From Reticulitermes lucifugus (taxonomy: Eukaryota; Arthropoda; Insecta; Blattodea; Rhinotermitidae): DNA of 64,000 nucleotides. Numbering within the stretch: the stretch's first letter is position 1; each line of letters opens with the position of its first letter. The stretch is from NCBI GenBank assembly GCA_026260175.1, contig JAKCWW010000230.1, positions 1 to 64,000 of the forward strand, given 5' to 3'. The notes below the pieces were generated by a model, which had not been told where the DNA came from, made no database searches, and saw only the letters and a program-made list of their open reading frames with translations. Shown piece after piece: positions 47,075 through 55,330 of this stretch. A program made the position numbers and the translations under genes.

Positions 47075-47340
47075 GGGCCCCGCAGCAGATGCTACGGACG
47101 CACCGCAACCTTGAGGCTTATTATGTAACCCTGTGATGAAGATGATTAGTATTTTTTCGTTTTTCCGTGTAATGGAGCGCCGGTGGAATGAAATTGACAG
47201 GGGAAAACCGAAGTACTCGGGGAAAACCTGTCCCAGTGCTACTGTTTCCACCACAAATCCCACATGGACAGACCCGGGATCGAACCCGGGCCTCCGCGGT
47301 GAGAGGTCGTCGACTAACCGCCTGAGCCATGGCACAGCCC
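47075..47340 (-). mobile_element. SINE family D, full length with duplication
   Basis: A complete minus-strand SINE of 266 bp. It starts (47,340, in reverse) gggctgtgccatggctcagg with an A box (tggctcaggcgg), then a B box gggttcgatcccgggtc. The body is gtgggatttgtggtggaaac, gcactgggacaggttttccc, attcattccaccggcgctcc, catctgctgcggggccctt. Flanking 9-bp repeats and the sharp promoter boxes suggest a fairly young copy. The tRNA ancestor cannot be fixed from the head alone. Confidence 0.9.
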
Positions 47341-47349
47341 AATGAAGAA
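47341..47349. repeat. target-site duplication, right copy
   Basis: aatgaagaa, abutting the head of the SINE. Confidence 0.75.
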
Positions 47350-47502
47350 AATATTTATTATATTTTAATATACATTCTGGACTTTTATCCAGTTTTGGAT
47401 TTTATAACACCTATTTTTGTAAAACTGATATCTCAGCTGTTTGGAAAGGTACTATTTTAATGGGTTGCATATAAATAGTCTTTCTTCATATATTCTTAAG
47501 TG

Positions 47503-47540
47503 CCTGATGATAGCTTGTCATTAAAGCCGAAACACGTAGC
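47503..47540 (+). other. CTGATGA / hairpin / GAAACACG motif
   Basis: cctgatgata, then gctt..aagc hairpin (gcttgtcattaaagc), then cgaaacacgtagc. This is the cleanest plus-strand example of the recurring motif. The same order occurs at the 3' side of the Penelope-like relic at 58,700-58,735. Confidence 0.45.
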
Positions 47541-47549
47541 AATAAAAAT

Positions 47550-48157
47550 AGTATAAACATAGTTGCGATTAACGGTCTTTATTTCCTCATTACCGCACAA
47601 GAAGGCCTTAAACTGCTTGAGCGAACAGGTGGTGTAAAAATACAGAAATACACAACGTCCGAAATTACAATCACGACGAAGGTACAAGCTTGTGTTCATC
47701 AGACACACGTGCAGAATTTCAGACGGCCTATTGGCTGACTTGACAGGTTCTTCGTGGTTCCCTCAGTTCACGCAACTTAAGCACAACAGTACGTTCAAAT
47801 AAACTTCAACAGTCTCTCTTCTGAATACATGTGCTCACTACTAACAATTCAATTTTTACGACTTCTTGAGTATGACGTTCGGTATGTCGGTACATACGTA
47901 CTGTCAATCGACACACATGCAGCTACATCCAAAACGAAAGTAATATATCCTGTAAATATTTATAAAATTACTTGACTCTGCATGTCCCACGATGCTGAAC
48001 ATTAACAATTGTCTGAGGCATATTTATAAAATAAGAAATAGGATTTCGGGTTCTGAAGCAAACGAGCACTGCCAACTTTCACGTTCTTCCGTAATATCAG
48101 TGGCTGAGCGTTATTAATTTGAGTTATTATATATTAATTCCTACGCATTTAGTAGGA
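47550..48157. other. no gene recognised
   Basis: Unique DNA with one 70-codon minus frame at 47,496-47,708. Confidence 0.5.
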
Positions 48158-48450
48158 CAGCCGGGATAGCTCAGTCGGTATAGTAACTAGTCGACGGGCT
48201 GTACAACCGGAGAGTGGGGAGTGGTGGTTCGATTCCCAGCAGGTGCAAGGTATGTATCTCACTTGCAATTTGTGCCGACTGGCTCTGGAATGCAGCCAGT
48301 CTTCTATTTCAATGGGTAAAGCGGACTCTTTTCCCGGGGTAAGGCAACCGGGGCGTGAAACTAACCATTCGCTACATCTAAGTGATAAGGTTAAGAGCGA
48401 GAAATATATTCCACTTCCCCATACACATTTTCATGGCGTGCACACAGACG
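48158..48450 (+). mobile_element. SINE family A, near full length
   Basis: Head with A box (gccgggatagctcagtcggt, at 48,162) and B box (ggtggttcgattcccagc, at 48,225). Body: ggctctggaatgcagccagt, cttctatttcaatgggtaaa, cttttcccggggtaaggcaa, gataaggttaagagcgagaa, cattttcatggcgtgcacac. It resembles a tRNA gene only in its head: no acceptor stem closes after the B box. Confidence 0.9.
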
Positions 48451-48835
48451 ACTCTACTTCTGTCTATTTTACTTCACTTTGTGTGTGTGTGGCAGAAGAA
48501 TCGCGGGAGTCTTGTTATTCCTACATGCGGCTCTCGAACAGACAATTGACAATATGCCAACTCGAGACAGAAATGTTACTTTGAGAATGTGTATTTTACT
48601 ACATTAATTAACAGTTTAAATATTCACTACTTTGACTGTTTTTAAACTGAAATTACACGTAATCGCTTTACAAGGCATTAGTACAAAACGGAAGTCATGG
48701 AAACGAAGCTTTAACTGATTCAAAAATATACCGTTTAAATAAAAGTAAGCGTCGCTGAAAAGCAGCTTTTTAAAAGCACGCAAAAAACTCCCCAGTTTGC
48801 AAATCACCATGCTGTTGTGACACTTAAGAAATCAC
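48451..48835. other. no gene recognised
   Basis: Nothing recognised. The 113-codon frame at 48,243-48,584 begins in the SINE. Confidence 0.5.
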
Positions 48836-49105
48836 TAATAATAATAATAATAATAATAATGTGGTTTATTTTACGACGTTTTCGGTATCTCGGACTGTAC
48901 ACTAACGTATGCTGTGACAATTGGTCAATGGCGCATTAGCAATGATTTTCAAGGAGTGGAGTGAGCTAATCGAAAATGGCATTTGTCTCGTGGATTGAGG
49001 AAAGCCACGGAAAACCTCGATCAGAATATCGTATGCTCCAACTCAGATTCGAATTGTCACTTCCCAAACAAAAGCTTGGAATGGTGCCACTAACCAATAT
49101 GCACG
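48836..49105 (-). mobile_element. SINE family C with (AAT)n tail
   Basis: Minus-strand copy. The tail is the (AAT)n array at 48,836-48,860. The 3' terminus, in reverse, is aacgtcgtaaaataaaccac, and the body reads ggttttccgtggctttcctc, aatccacgagacaaatgcc. The head is near 49,050-49,100 with a B-box relic caattcgaatctgag and an A-box relic tagtggcaccattcc. Confidence 0.75.
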
Positions 49106-49474
49106 GTCATTTTTTCAAACATTTACAATATAAATACGCTTATGTTTTGTATCGCCTGAAATTTAATACTTTATTTCTTACGTGGCGCCAACTAGACGCG
49201 CTCTTTCGTATAAATGTTTACAATGTACTAAAATTCTGCTCTTTTCTTTTGGAAACTGTCGGCCTTCGTATGCCGACTTGAAACCTTACAGATTTTGCTT
49301 TCTCTAATGTTGGTTCTAAACATCCCAACGTTCCATCTGATAAATGTGCATCAGCTGCTAATAACACTTGTGAAGCTACTGGCGTATTTAGGGAGAAACT
49401 ATTTGTTTTGTGATTTGTTAAATTAATTACGTTAATTATACGTATAAAAATGGTTTTGTTCTGATTTATTATTA
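49106..49474. other. no gene recognised
   Basis: Unique DNA. Confidence 0.45.
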
Positions 49475-49495
49475 TTATTATTATTAAGATTTTTT
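49475..49495. repeat. (ATT)n microsatellite
   Basis: First of three ATT/AAT arrays within 350 bp. Confidence 0.85.
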
Positions 49496-49607
49496 ATTCT
49501 CTGTAAGTTAAACCTTCTTATTTATATTAATATTATAAAAATAAATTTAAGTGAACGGAAATGAACTGTCGGAATATTCAGAAATAAATTATCTCCCTTA
49601 AGCATTT

Positions 49608-49645
49608 TAATAATAATCATAATAATAATCATAATAATAATATTA
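49608..49645. repeat. (AAT)n array with cat interruptions
   Basis: aataataatcataataataa and onward, a compound array. Confidence 0.85.
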
Positions 49646-49823
49646 ATGTTGTCTATTACCTGATGTGATTTTTCCTTATCTCTTTGTATGTGTTTCTGTT
49701 TGTTGTTTTTTAATTGGACGTGTTTTGTGTTTCCTGTGCTGTCTCTGTAATTGGCTTTATGGCTGTTGTGCCAGCACATTAATGATAAAAATTTGTATTA
49801 TTATTATTATTATTATTATAGGA
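49646..49823 (+). mobile_element. possible retroelement 3' end with (ATT)n tail
   Basis: tgtgctgtctctgtaattgg, ctttatggctgttgtgccag, cacattaatgataaaaattt leads straight into a (ATT)n array at 49,797-49,822. This looks like a LINE or SINE 3' end with its tail. I see no coding relic, so the class is uncertain. Confidence 0.35.
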
Positions 49824-49829
49824 AGTAAA

Positions 49830-50556
49830 TGTGTCTCCTGCTGTTACCAAACAATTATAATTCAACTTGACGAATTACAATTTTCATGGCCCTACAGCGA
49901 TGTTCATAACTAGGTCCTCTGCGTTCACAGTTGTCGCTTTCCTTTCCGAAAACCAACGGGATTTTTAAGTACAAAAATTCACAAACCCCCCACAAGTCTT
50001 ATACGATCACTAAACGACATGAAAAGACAAAAATTTGATTATCTATCCGACGACATGAATTCGAACTTATCACCTAAAGAAAGCTGGATATTCCCTAGAC
50101 AATGAACAAATACGTTTGCGACATGAAAGCTTCTTGTGTCTTCTGGTACGAGTCAGCAGACCAATGACGACGCCCTTAGGGGACTCTCAAATGGTAGGAA
50201 AAGCGTAACAGTTATAGATCCTGGTAACAGAAGGCAGTCAACTTACATGACTCGGCATTTCAATTGTCAAAATTTTTCTATTCTCTGCACTTTATGACTG
50301 GTTTTTCAGCATTCTCCCTCTCTGTATTGCATTATCTGCAGGTTCTCTCTACATGAGAGACACTAAAGGAAGCCTTCACTGTGTCTGTCTAAATCCGCTT
50401 ATCAGAAACACTTTCTGTAGATGGACTTTCATGAAAATCGATACAGAATTCGTATTAGATGCAAACAGAAGATAGATCCGAAATTCATTTTGTATGTTTA
50501 AATCAGTAGATACAATTTGCTCAAGTCAAAATCCTTTCAGATGTAATCACATGCAC
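49830..50556. other. no gene recognised
   Basis: Unique DNA leading up to the minisatellite. Confidence 0.5.
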
Positions 50557-51300
50557 ACTTCTATCTATACAACGTAATTATACGTACACTTCTATCTATA
50601 CAACGTAATTATACGCACACTTCTATCTATAAACGTAATTATACGTAAATTTATATCTATACAACGTAATTATACGCATACTTCTATCTATACAACGTAA
50701 TTATACGTACACTTCTATCTATACAACGTAATTATACGCACACTTCTATCTACAAACGTAATTATACGTAAATTTCTATCTATAAATGTAATTATACATA
50801 CACTTCTATCTATACAACGTAATTATACGCACACTTCTATTTATACAACGTAATTATACGCACACTTCTATCTATACAACGTAATTATACGCATACTTCT
50901 ATCTATACAACGTAATTATACGCACACTTCTATCTATACAACGTAATTATACGCACACTTCTATCTATACAANNNNNNNNNNNNNNNNNNNNNNNNNNNN
51001 NNNNNNNNNNNNNNNNNNNNNNNNNNNNNNNNNNNNNNNNNNNNNNNNNNNNNNNNNNNNNNNNNNNNNNNNNNNNNNNNNNNNNNNNNNNNNNNNNNNN
51101 NNNNNNNNNNNNNNNNNNNNNNNNNNNNNNNNNNNNNNNNNNNNNNNNNNNNNNNNNNNNNNNNNNNNNNNNNNNNNNNNNNNNNNNNNNNNNNNNNNNN
51201 NNNNACTTCTATCTATACAACGTAATTATACGCACACTTCTATCTATACAACGTAATTATACGCACACTTCTATCTATACAACTTAAATTATACGCATAC
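50557..51300. repeat. 31-bp minisatellite with higher-order period
   Basis: Tandem units start acttctatctatacaacgta and end with attatacg plus a variable three to four bases (gcac, gtac, gcat, gtaa). Thirteen units precede the N gap and about three follow it. Units 1-4 (50,557-50,679) and 5-8 (50,680 on) share one pattern of variants (gtac, gcac, a 30-bp unit ending gtaa, then a unit starting attt), giving a four-unit period of about 123 bp. Units 9-13 are more uniform. No coding potential. Confidence 0.95.
50973..51204. other. assembly gap (232 N)
   Basis: The N run sits inside the minisatellite, and both flanks are in repeat, so the true copy number is unknown. Confidence 0.99.
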
Positions 51301-51961
51301 ATCTATCACATATGGATATAATTAGCCCATATACAAGTAAAATGTACGTATAAGAGAGAAAGAAATAGTGGGGTGACGTATAAAAGTGACGAACTGGTAC
51401 GTTCGACTTTCCAGCGTGGATGTTCAGCATAGTCCAAGCAATGCTCAGTAGCACGGGTGCTCAATGAAAAGATCTGTTAATGCACGTTAATCTTCGAAAT
51501 TTGTAAGACAGAAAGCCTCCGCCGAAATACACTTGAGATACGAACTGCAGATTTTGAGATATCGGAGAACTGTGTACTTGGAAAGGTAATTTGAAGGCGC
51601 GCAGAGTCAGCGGTTTAATTTTAATGAACTGCATTTGGGAAGGCCGCGTGAGAAGCAAGCGGTGGTGGGTTTGCTGTTTCCTAGAGCGCTTCTCACAAAC
51701 AAAAGGCAATGATATGATGTCCCCTCCTCACTTCTGCCAGTACATACAGTAGCAATGAAACCAACGCACAACTGTGGCGATAGGTTTTCGATCATTACTT
51801 TGATCAATTACCTCATTCATTTCTTGTTATTGTTATTTTATGGCACATTTTTTTAAGGTTCGAATCCTCCCTCAAACCAAATATTCTCTCAGTCACCTGT
51901 GTATTTTTTTAATATCAATACCTTAGTTCTAGTGTTAATTCATCTCTAAATTTCAGCTGCT
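51301..51961. other. no gene recognised
   Basis: Two overlapping minus frames (51,461-51,709 and 51,607-51,807) show no motif. ggttcgaatcctccc at 51,857 resembles a B box but has no SINE body after it. Confidence 0.45.
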
Positions 51962-51970
51962 ATGTATTGT
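51962..51970. repeat. target-site duplication, left copy
   Basis: atgtattgt, repeated exactly at 52,234-52,242. Confidence 0.85.
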
Positions 51971-52233
51971 GAGCCGATCTCAGTGGCCGCGCGGTCTAAG
52001 GCGTAGGTCTGCGGCCGTTCGCTTGCAGGGATTGTGGGTTCGAATCCCGCCGGGGACATGGATGTCTGTCTCTGGTGAGTGTTGTGTCTTGTCAGGTAGA
52101 GTTCTCTGCGACGAGCTGGTCCCTCGTCCAGAGGAGTCCTACCGAGTGTAGTGTGTCTAAAGTGTGTGATCGTGAAGCCTCGAAACATGAGGCGGCCTTG
52201 GCCCACAAGGGGCTGTCGAGCCATTGGAAAAAA
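51971..52233 (+). mobile_element. SINE family E, full length with duplication
   Basis: A complete 263-bp SINE. Its head (gagccgatctcagtggccgc, gcggtctaaggcg) matches the D-arm of tRNA-Leu (the GGCCG..CGGTCTAAGGCG pattern), with the A box at 51,984-51,994 and the B box ggttcgaatcc at 52,037-52,047. The body runs gtctgtctctggtgagtgtt, gagctggtccctcgtccaga, cctcgaaacatgaggcggcc. The 3' end aaggggctgtcgagccattg is followed by a short A run. The exact 9-bp flanking repeat and intact boxes suggest a young insertion. No LINE partner with the same 3' end is in the window. Confidence 0.95.
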
Positions 52234-52242
52234 ATGTATTGT
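52234..52242. repeat. target-site duplication, right copy
   Basis: atgtattgt, directly after the A run of the SINE. Confidence 0.85.
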
Positions 52243-52299
52243 CATACTAAAAATGACACCGAAGGACGAATACATACTGCTATAAATCTGATCGTTCAC

Positions 52300-52395
52300 T
52301 TTAACGGCGAGGTTAAGAAAGTGTGGAGCTATAAATCCACTGCTACATATTCCTCCAAGGCGTGCACTGGGACAGACTTACATTTTACAGAATAA
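52300..52395 (+). mobile_element. SINE family A, 3' fragment
   Basis: cggcgaggttaagaaagtgt, ggagctataaatccactgct, cctccaaggcgtgcactggg. This is the last third of family A, lying just beyond the family E insertion. I found no 5' part on the other side, so this is not a second nested case. Confidence 0.65.
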
Positions 52396-52654
52396 ATTTG
52401 GTAACCGGTCTGATCTTTGGGAAACTGAAATGAAGTGGCTCAGAGTAAAATACAATAGTGGGACTGAGTGGACACGGTAAAGAAGTTTTGGAATTTCTAA
52501 AAGCAGGGCTTCCCTGACAAACTAAGTAGATATCAGATTATCAGTTAAGACCTGACATCATAAAATCCGTTATGTGGTCGACAGTGTGTTTGAAATTTGT
52601 CAGTGTATAATTTATTTGAATATTTTTAATTTTTAAGTGAACGTAAGGTCAAAT

Positions 52655-52795
52655 ACTCGTTGCTCACGGCGGTGAATGTGAAGATTGCGATCTTCTAGGA
52701 TGTGAACCCTTATCGTTTGGAAGACAGGTATTAATATTTCGGAGACACTTCCTGCCTCGGTCTTTACGGAGTACCTATGTTTTCTCTGAGGCGTA
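52655..52795 (+). repeat. palindromic foldback element, diverged arm
   Basis: gctcacggcggtgaatgtga, gatcttctaggatgtgaacc, ttaatatttcggagacactt. It follows the arm order loosely. Confidence 0.4.
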
Positions 52796-52934
52796 TTACT
52801 ACATAAAACGATGAAAAATTCCACCATTCATCAAGATATCGAAGTTTAGCTAAACGTAATTTGCCTGTGAACAGTGAGTGAAATCTGAGGTTCTCAGGGC
52901 GCCGAATTGAAGTATTATGATATTCCGAAATGTG

Positions 52935-53215
52935 ACCGGAACCGGAACAGAGCACAGTACACCAATATAGTATCTAAGCTGTGGGCTGGGGTTCAAATTC
53001 CGGCAGGGGCAATTGATTTTTCTCTTCACCAGAGCGTCCAGACCGGCTCTGAGACCCACCCAACTTCCTACTTAATGGGTTCAGGGGGTTCTTTCGTCGG
53101 TGGTAAGGCGTCCGTTGCGAGGTTACGAATAAGTGGAGAAAAATCTACTCTCCCAACATACCTTCAAGGAGTGAGTAGGCACAATTTTACCTTTTTACTT
53201 TTACCTTCTTAGGGT
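52935..53215 (+). mobile_element. SINE family A copy with TTTACC-type tail
   Basis: The head is degraded, with a B-box-like tggggttcaaattccggcag at 52,986. The body is cagaccggctctgagaccca, cccaacttcctacttaatgg, cgaggttacgaataagtgga, cataccttcaaggagtgag. The tail (53,185-53,212) reads ttttacctttttacttttacctt with one base more, supporting TTTACC as the tail unit. Confidence 0.85.
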
Positions 53216-53335
53216 AAGATTGGACGCCGTATAGTTTATATATAAGTACTGGGGCAGCAGGTTTGCTCTAAACGTCAGTACCTGTCTACCACACTGCATG
53301 CCGTCACATTCCAGAAGAGTGCAATGCAGATAGAG
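53216..53335 (-). repeat. palindromic foldback element, right arm
   Basis: taaacgtcagtacctgtcta then ccacactgcatgccgtcaca and ttccagaagagtgcaatgca matches a right arm (cgaaacgtcggtaactaact .. gtaacatcccagaagagcga). It begins immediately after the SINE A tail. Confidence 0.55.
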
Positions 53336-55157
53336 TGAAGGAATTATTTATTCCAGTGCATCATGTATCAGAAACCGTGGGTCGCTTCGAAGAATCCGAT
53401 ATTTACATTGGATTTCGATGTGACATTCCTCGGTGCATAACGAATGCGGACAGAGAACGTAAATGTCCAGCGATTCGTAACGACCGCAACATCCATCATT
53501 GTCTCTCTGAACTTCGTATTCCAGGTGCAATCAGTAGGACAGGCTATTTCCGTTCCTGCAACAGTGCGCATCGATCCACAGGTCTTGCGCCTCTAGGCTT
53601 AGAAGTCGTCATTAATTATGGACGCCATTTAATATTCAGTTCCTTCATATTGCCATACAGCTTATGTATTCCATAAATCAAAATCCATTAGTTCAGTATC
53701 CGGGAGTACATGAATCTGAAGCGCCAGATCTCTTCAGATATACACAATAAAGGAAAAGCGTACAGTCCGTAGTACCGAACCACTCTACCATATTAGATAG
53801 GTTTTCGTTTAACATAGGCCCTTAACGTACAAGTAAAACAACTCCAAACTATAGCGAACTATTCAGCCTATGAAGTTCCTTATAATCTTCAAAAGTCAGA
53901 GAAATGTGGTAAATAAATTCGGTAATCTGTTAGTAAGCGGATAAAATTTTTAATTATTTTTAATTTTCCTGATTTCTCCCCCCCCCCTCCGTCATCCTCT
54001 TGATCTCTCTCCCTTTCCCCTTACATTTCCTGTCCGTCACTCAATTTTAGCATTCTGTACATGTTTGGTTGACAGCTGGGCCTAACCCTTTCCCATCAAA
54101 GACAAAACATAATATATGAACAGAAAACGTAACCTAACCTAGCCAAATCTTCACAGTTCGAGACTGGGTTTTTCGGGAGTCTGAGAAATGGATTATGGAA
54201 TTATGGGTTGAACACTGTATGGCCTTACATGTGATTTAAATTTTCAGAGGAAAGTATTTCTTCCATCTCCAGGATAGAATCCTATAAATCGGGACACGGT
54301 TCAGTGATTGGTTTTCGTGAACACATAATATGCCAGAAATTTGTTGGACAAAGTTACTTCCCTCTTGAGGCAGGACTATGCTCCAACTAGTTATTTAAGT
54401 ACTTATCATTAACCAACATATTACATTTGTAATTATGCGGTATTTTCCTGCGTACCCGAACTCGAGGGTCTGTCCACTGACGTCAAACCAAGGGCCTTGT
54501 TTTCTGTCCAAAGACTTAAATGAGTACAAGGGGTTTTAATTTTTAGCGCCGTACAGGTGCGGCAACTTCTTCGGCCCATTAGTGTAGCAGGTAGTCTAAA
54601 CATACAGTAACAACTAAGATATCTTCAAATCCGCATTTTACGTAGCTAACACATTCATTTCGCTAATTAGATTGTTTATTGATAAAATCATTATGTTCTC
54701 TTCGGCAATTACTGTTGTTTCCACATAACGTGAAGTACAGAATTATAAAATAGCCAGAGAGAGGTTCTGACATTTTTCCAAATATTTTTCGATCGTCGCT
54801 CTTCTCGTTTATTGATCAGCACCGCTGGGATAGCTTGAAACCTCGCGTTTTTCTCTCACTTTCAGTCTGGCCTGTAAAACAACAAAGGGAAGAAAGCCAG
54901 CAGCGTCCTTCTACTATTATAGGGAGAGTCTTTGCCACGCCACTTAGTTAAGCCCCGTTTCCACGACTGGTATATTTGACAAATGCGCCAATAACAGTAA
55001 GCTATACTCGTATAAGGGAAGCCAAGTGAATAATTGTCATAGTTTTTCCTAAGAGTAGTGTTTGTGAAACATTTTTGTACTAGGGTACACTGCTCATTGT
55101 GATCGCGTTCCCATGACTTTTGTACTTGGCCAGTCTACAAACTGAGTAATACCGACC
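53336..55157. other. no gene; pyrimidine tract
   Basis: The 113-codon frame at 53,335-53,676 (+) is overlapped by two antisense frames and has no motif. A polypyrimidine tract with a C run lies at 53,972-54,030. Confidence 0.5.
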
Positions 55158-55330
55158 GCCGGGCCGTGCTATGGCTCAGTCGGTTATTCGGCGGTCTCGA
55201 GCCGCGGAGGTCCACGTTCGACCTCAGTCCAGCCCACTGGGAATTTGTGGTGGACAAAGTGGCATTAGGACAGGTTCTGTTTCTAGTATTCGGTATTCTC
55301 CTGTAAGTCATTTCATTATTCTGCCATATT
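55158..55330 (+). mobile_element. SINE family D copy with head
   Basis: A box in gctatggctcagtcggttat (55,169) and B-box relic cacgttcgacctcagtc (55,213). The body gggaatttgtggtggacaaa, gtggcattaggacaggttct then decays, ending near 55,325 well short of family length. Confidence 0.85.

Noticed and set aside
46937-47335. 132-codon open frame, minus strand
   Set aside because: Most of it lies in SINE D; the frame is a by-product of the repeat.
47503-47540. A complete active hammerhead ribozyme
   Set aside because: The CTGATGA and GAAA boxes and a stem II are present, but I could not draw stem III or place a cleavage triplet.
48158-48250. A possible tRNA gene (A and B boxes)
   Set aside because: The boxes are good, but no seven-pair acceptor stem closes the structure, and the sequence continues into a SINE body shared with other copies.
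50557-51300. CRISPR-like array (31-bp repeats)
   Set aside because: The repeats are directly tandem with no spacers, and the DNA is from an animal; this is a minisatellite.
51850-51900. B-box-like ggttcgaatcctccc
   Set aside because: No A box at the right distance and no SINE body downstream.
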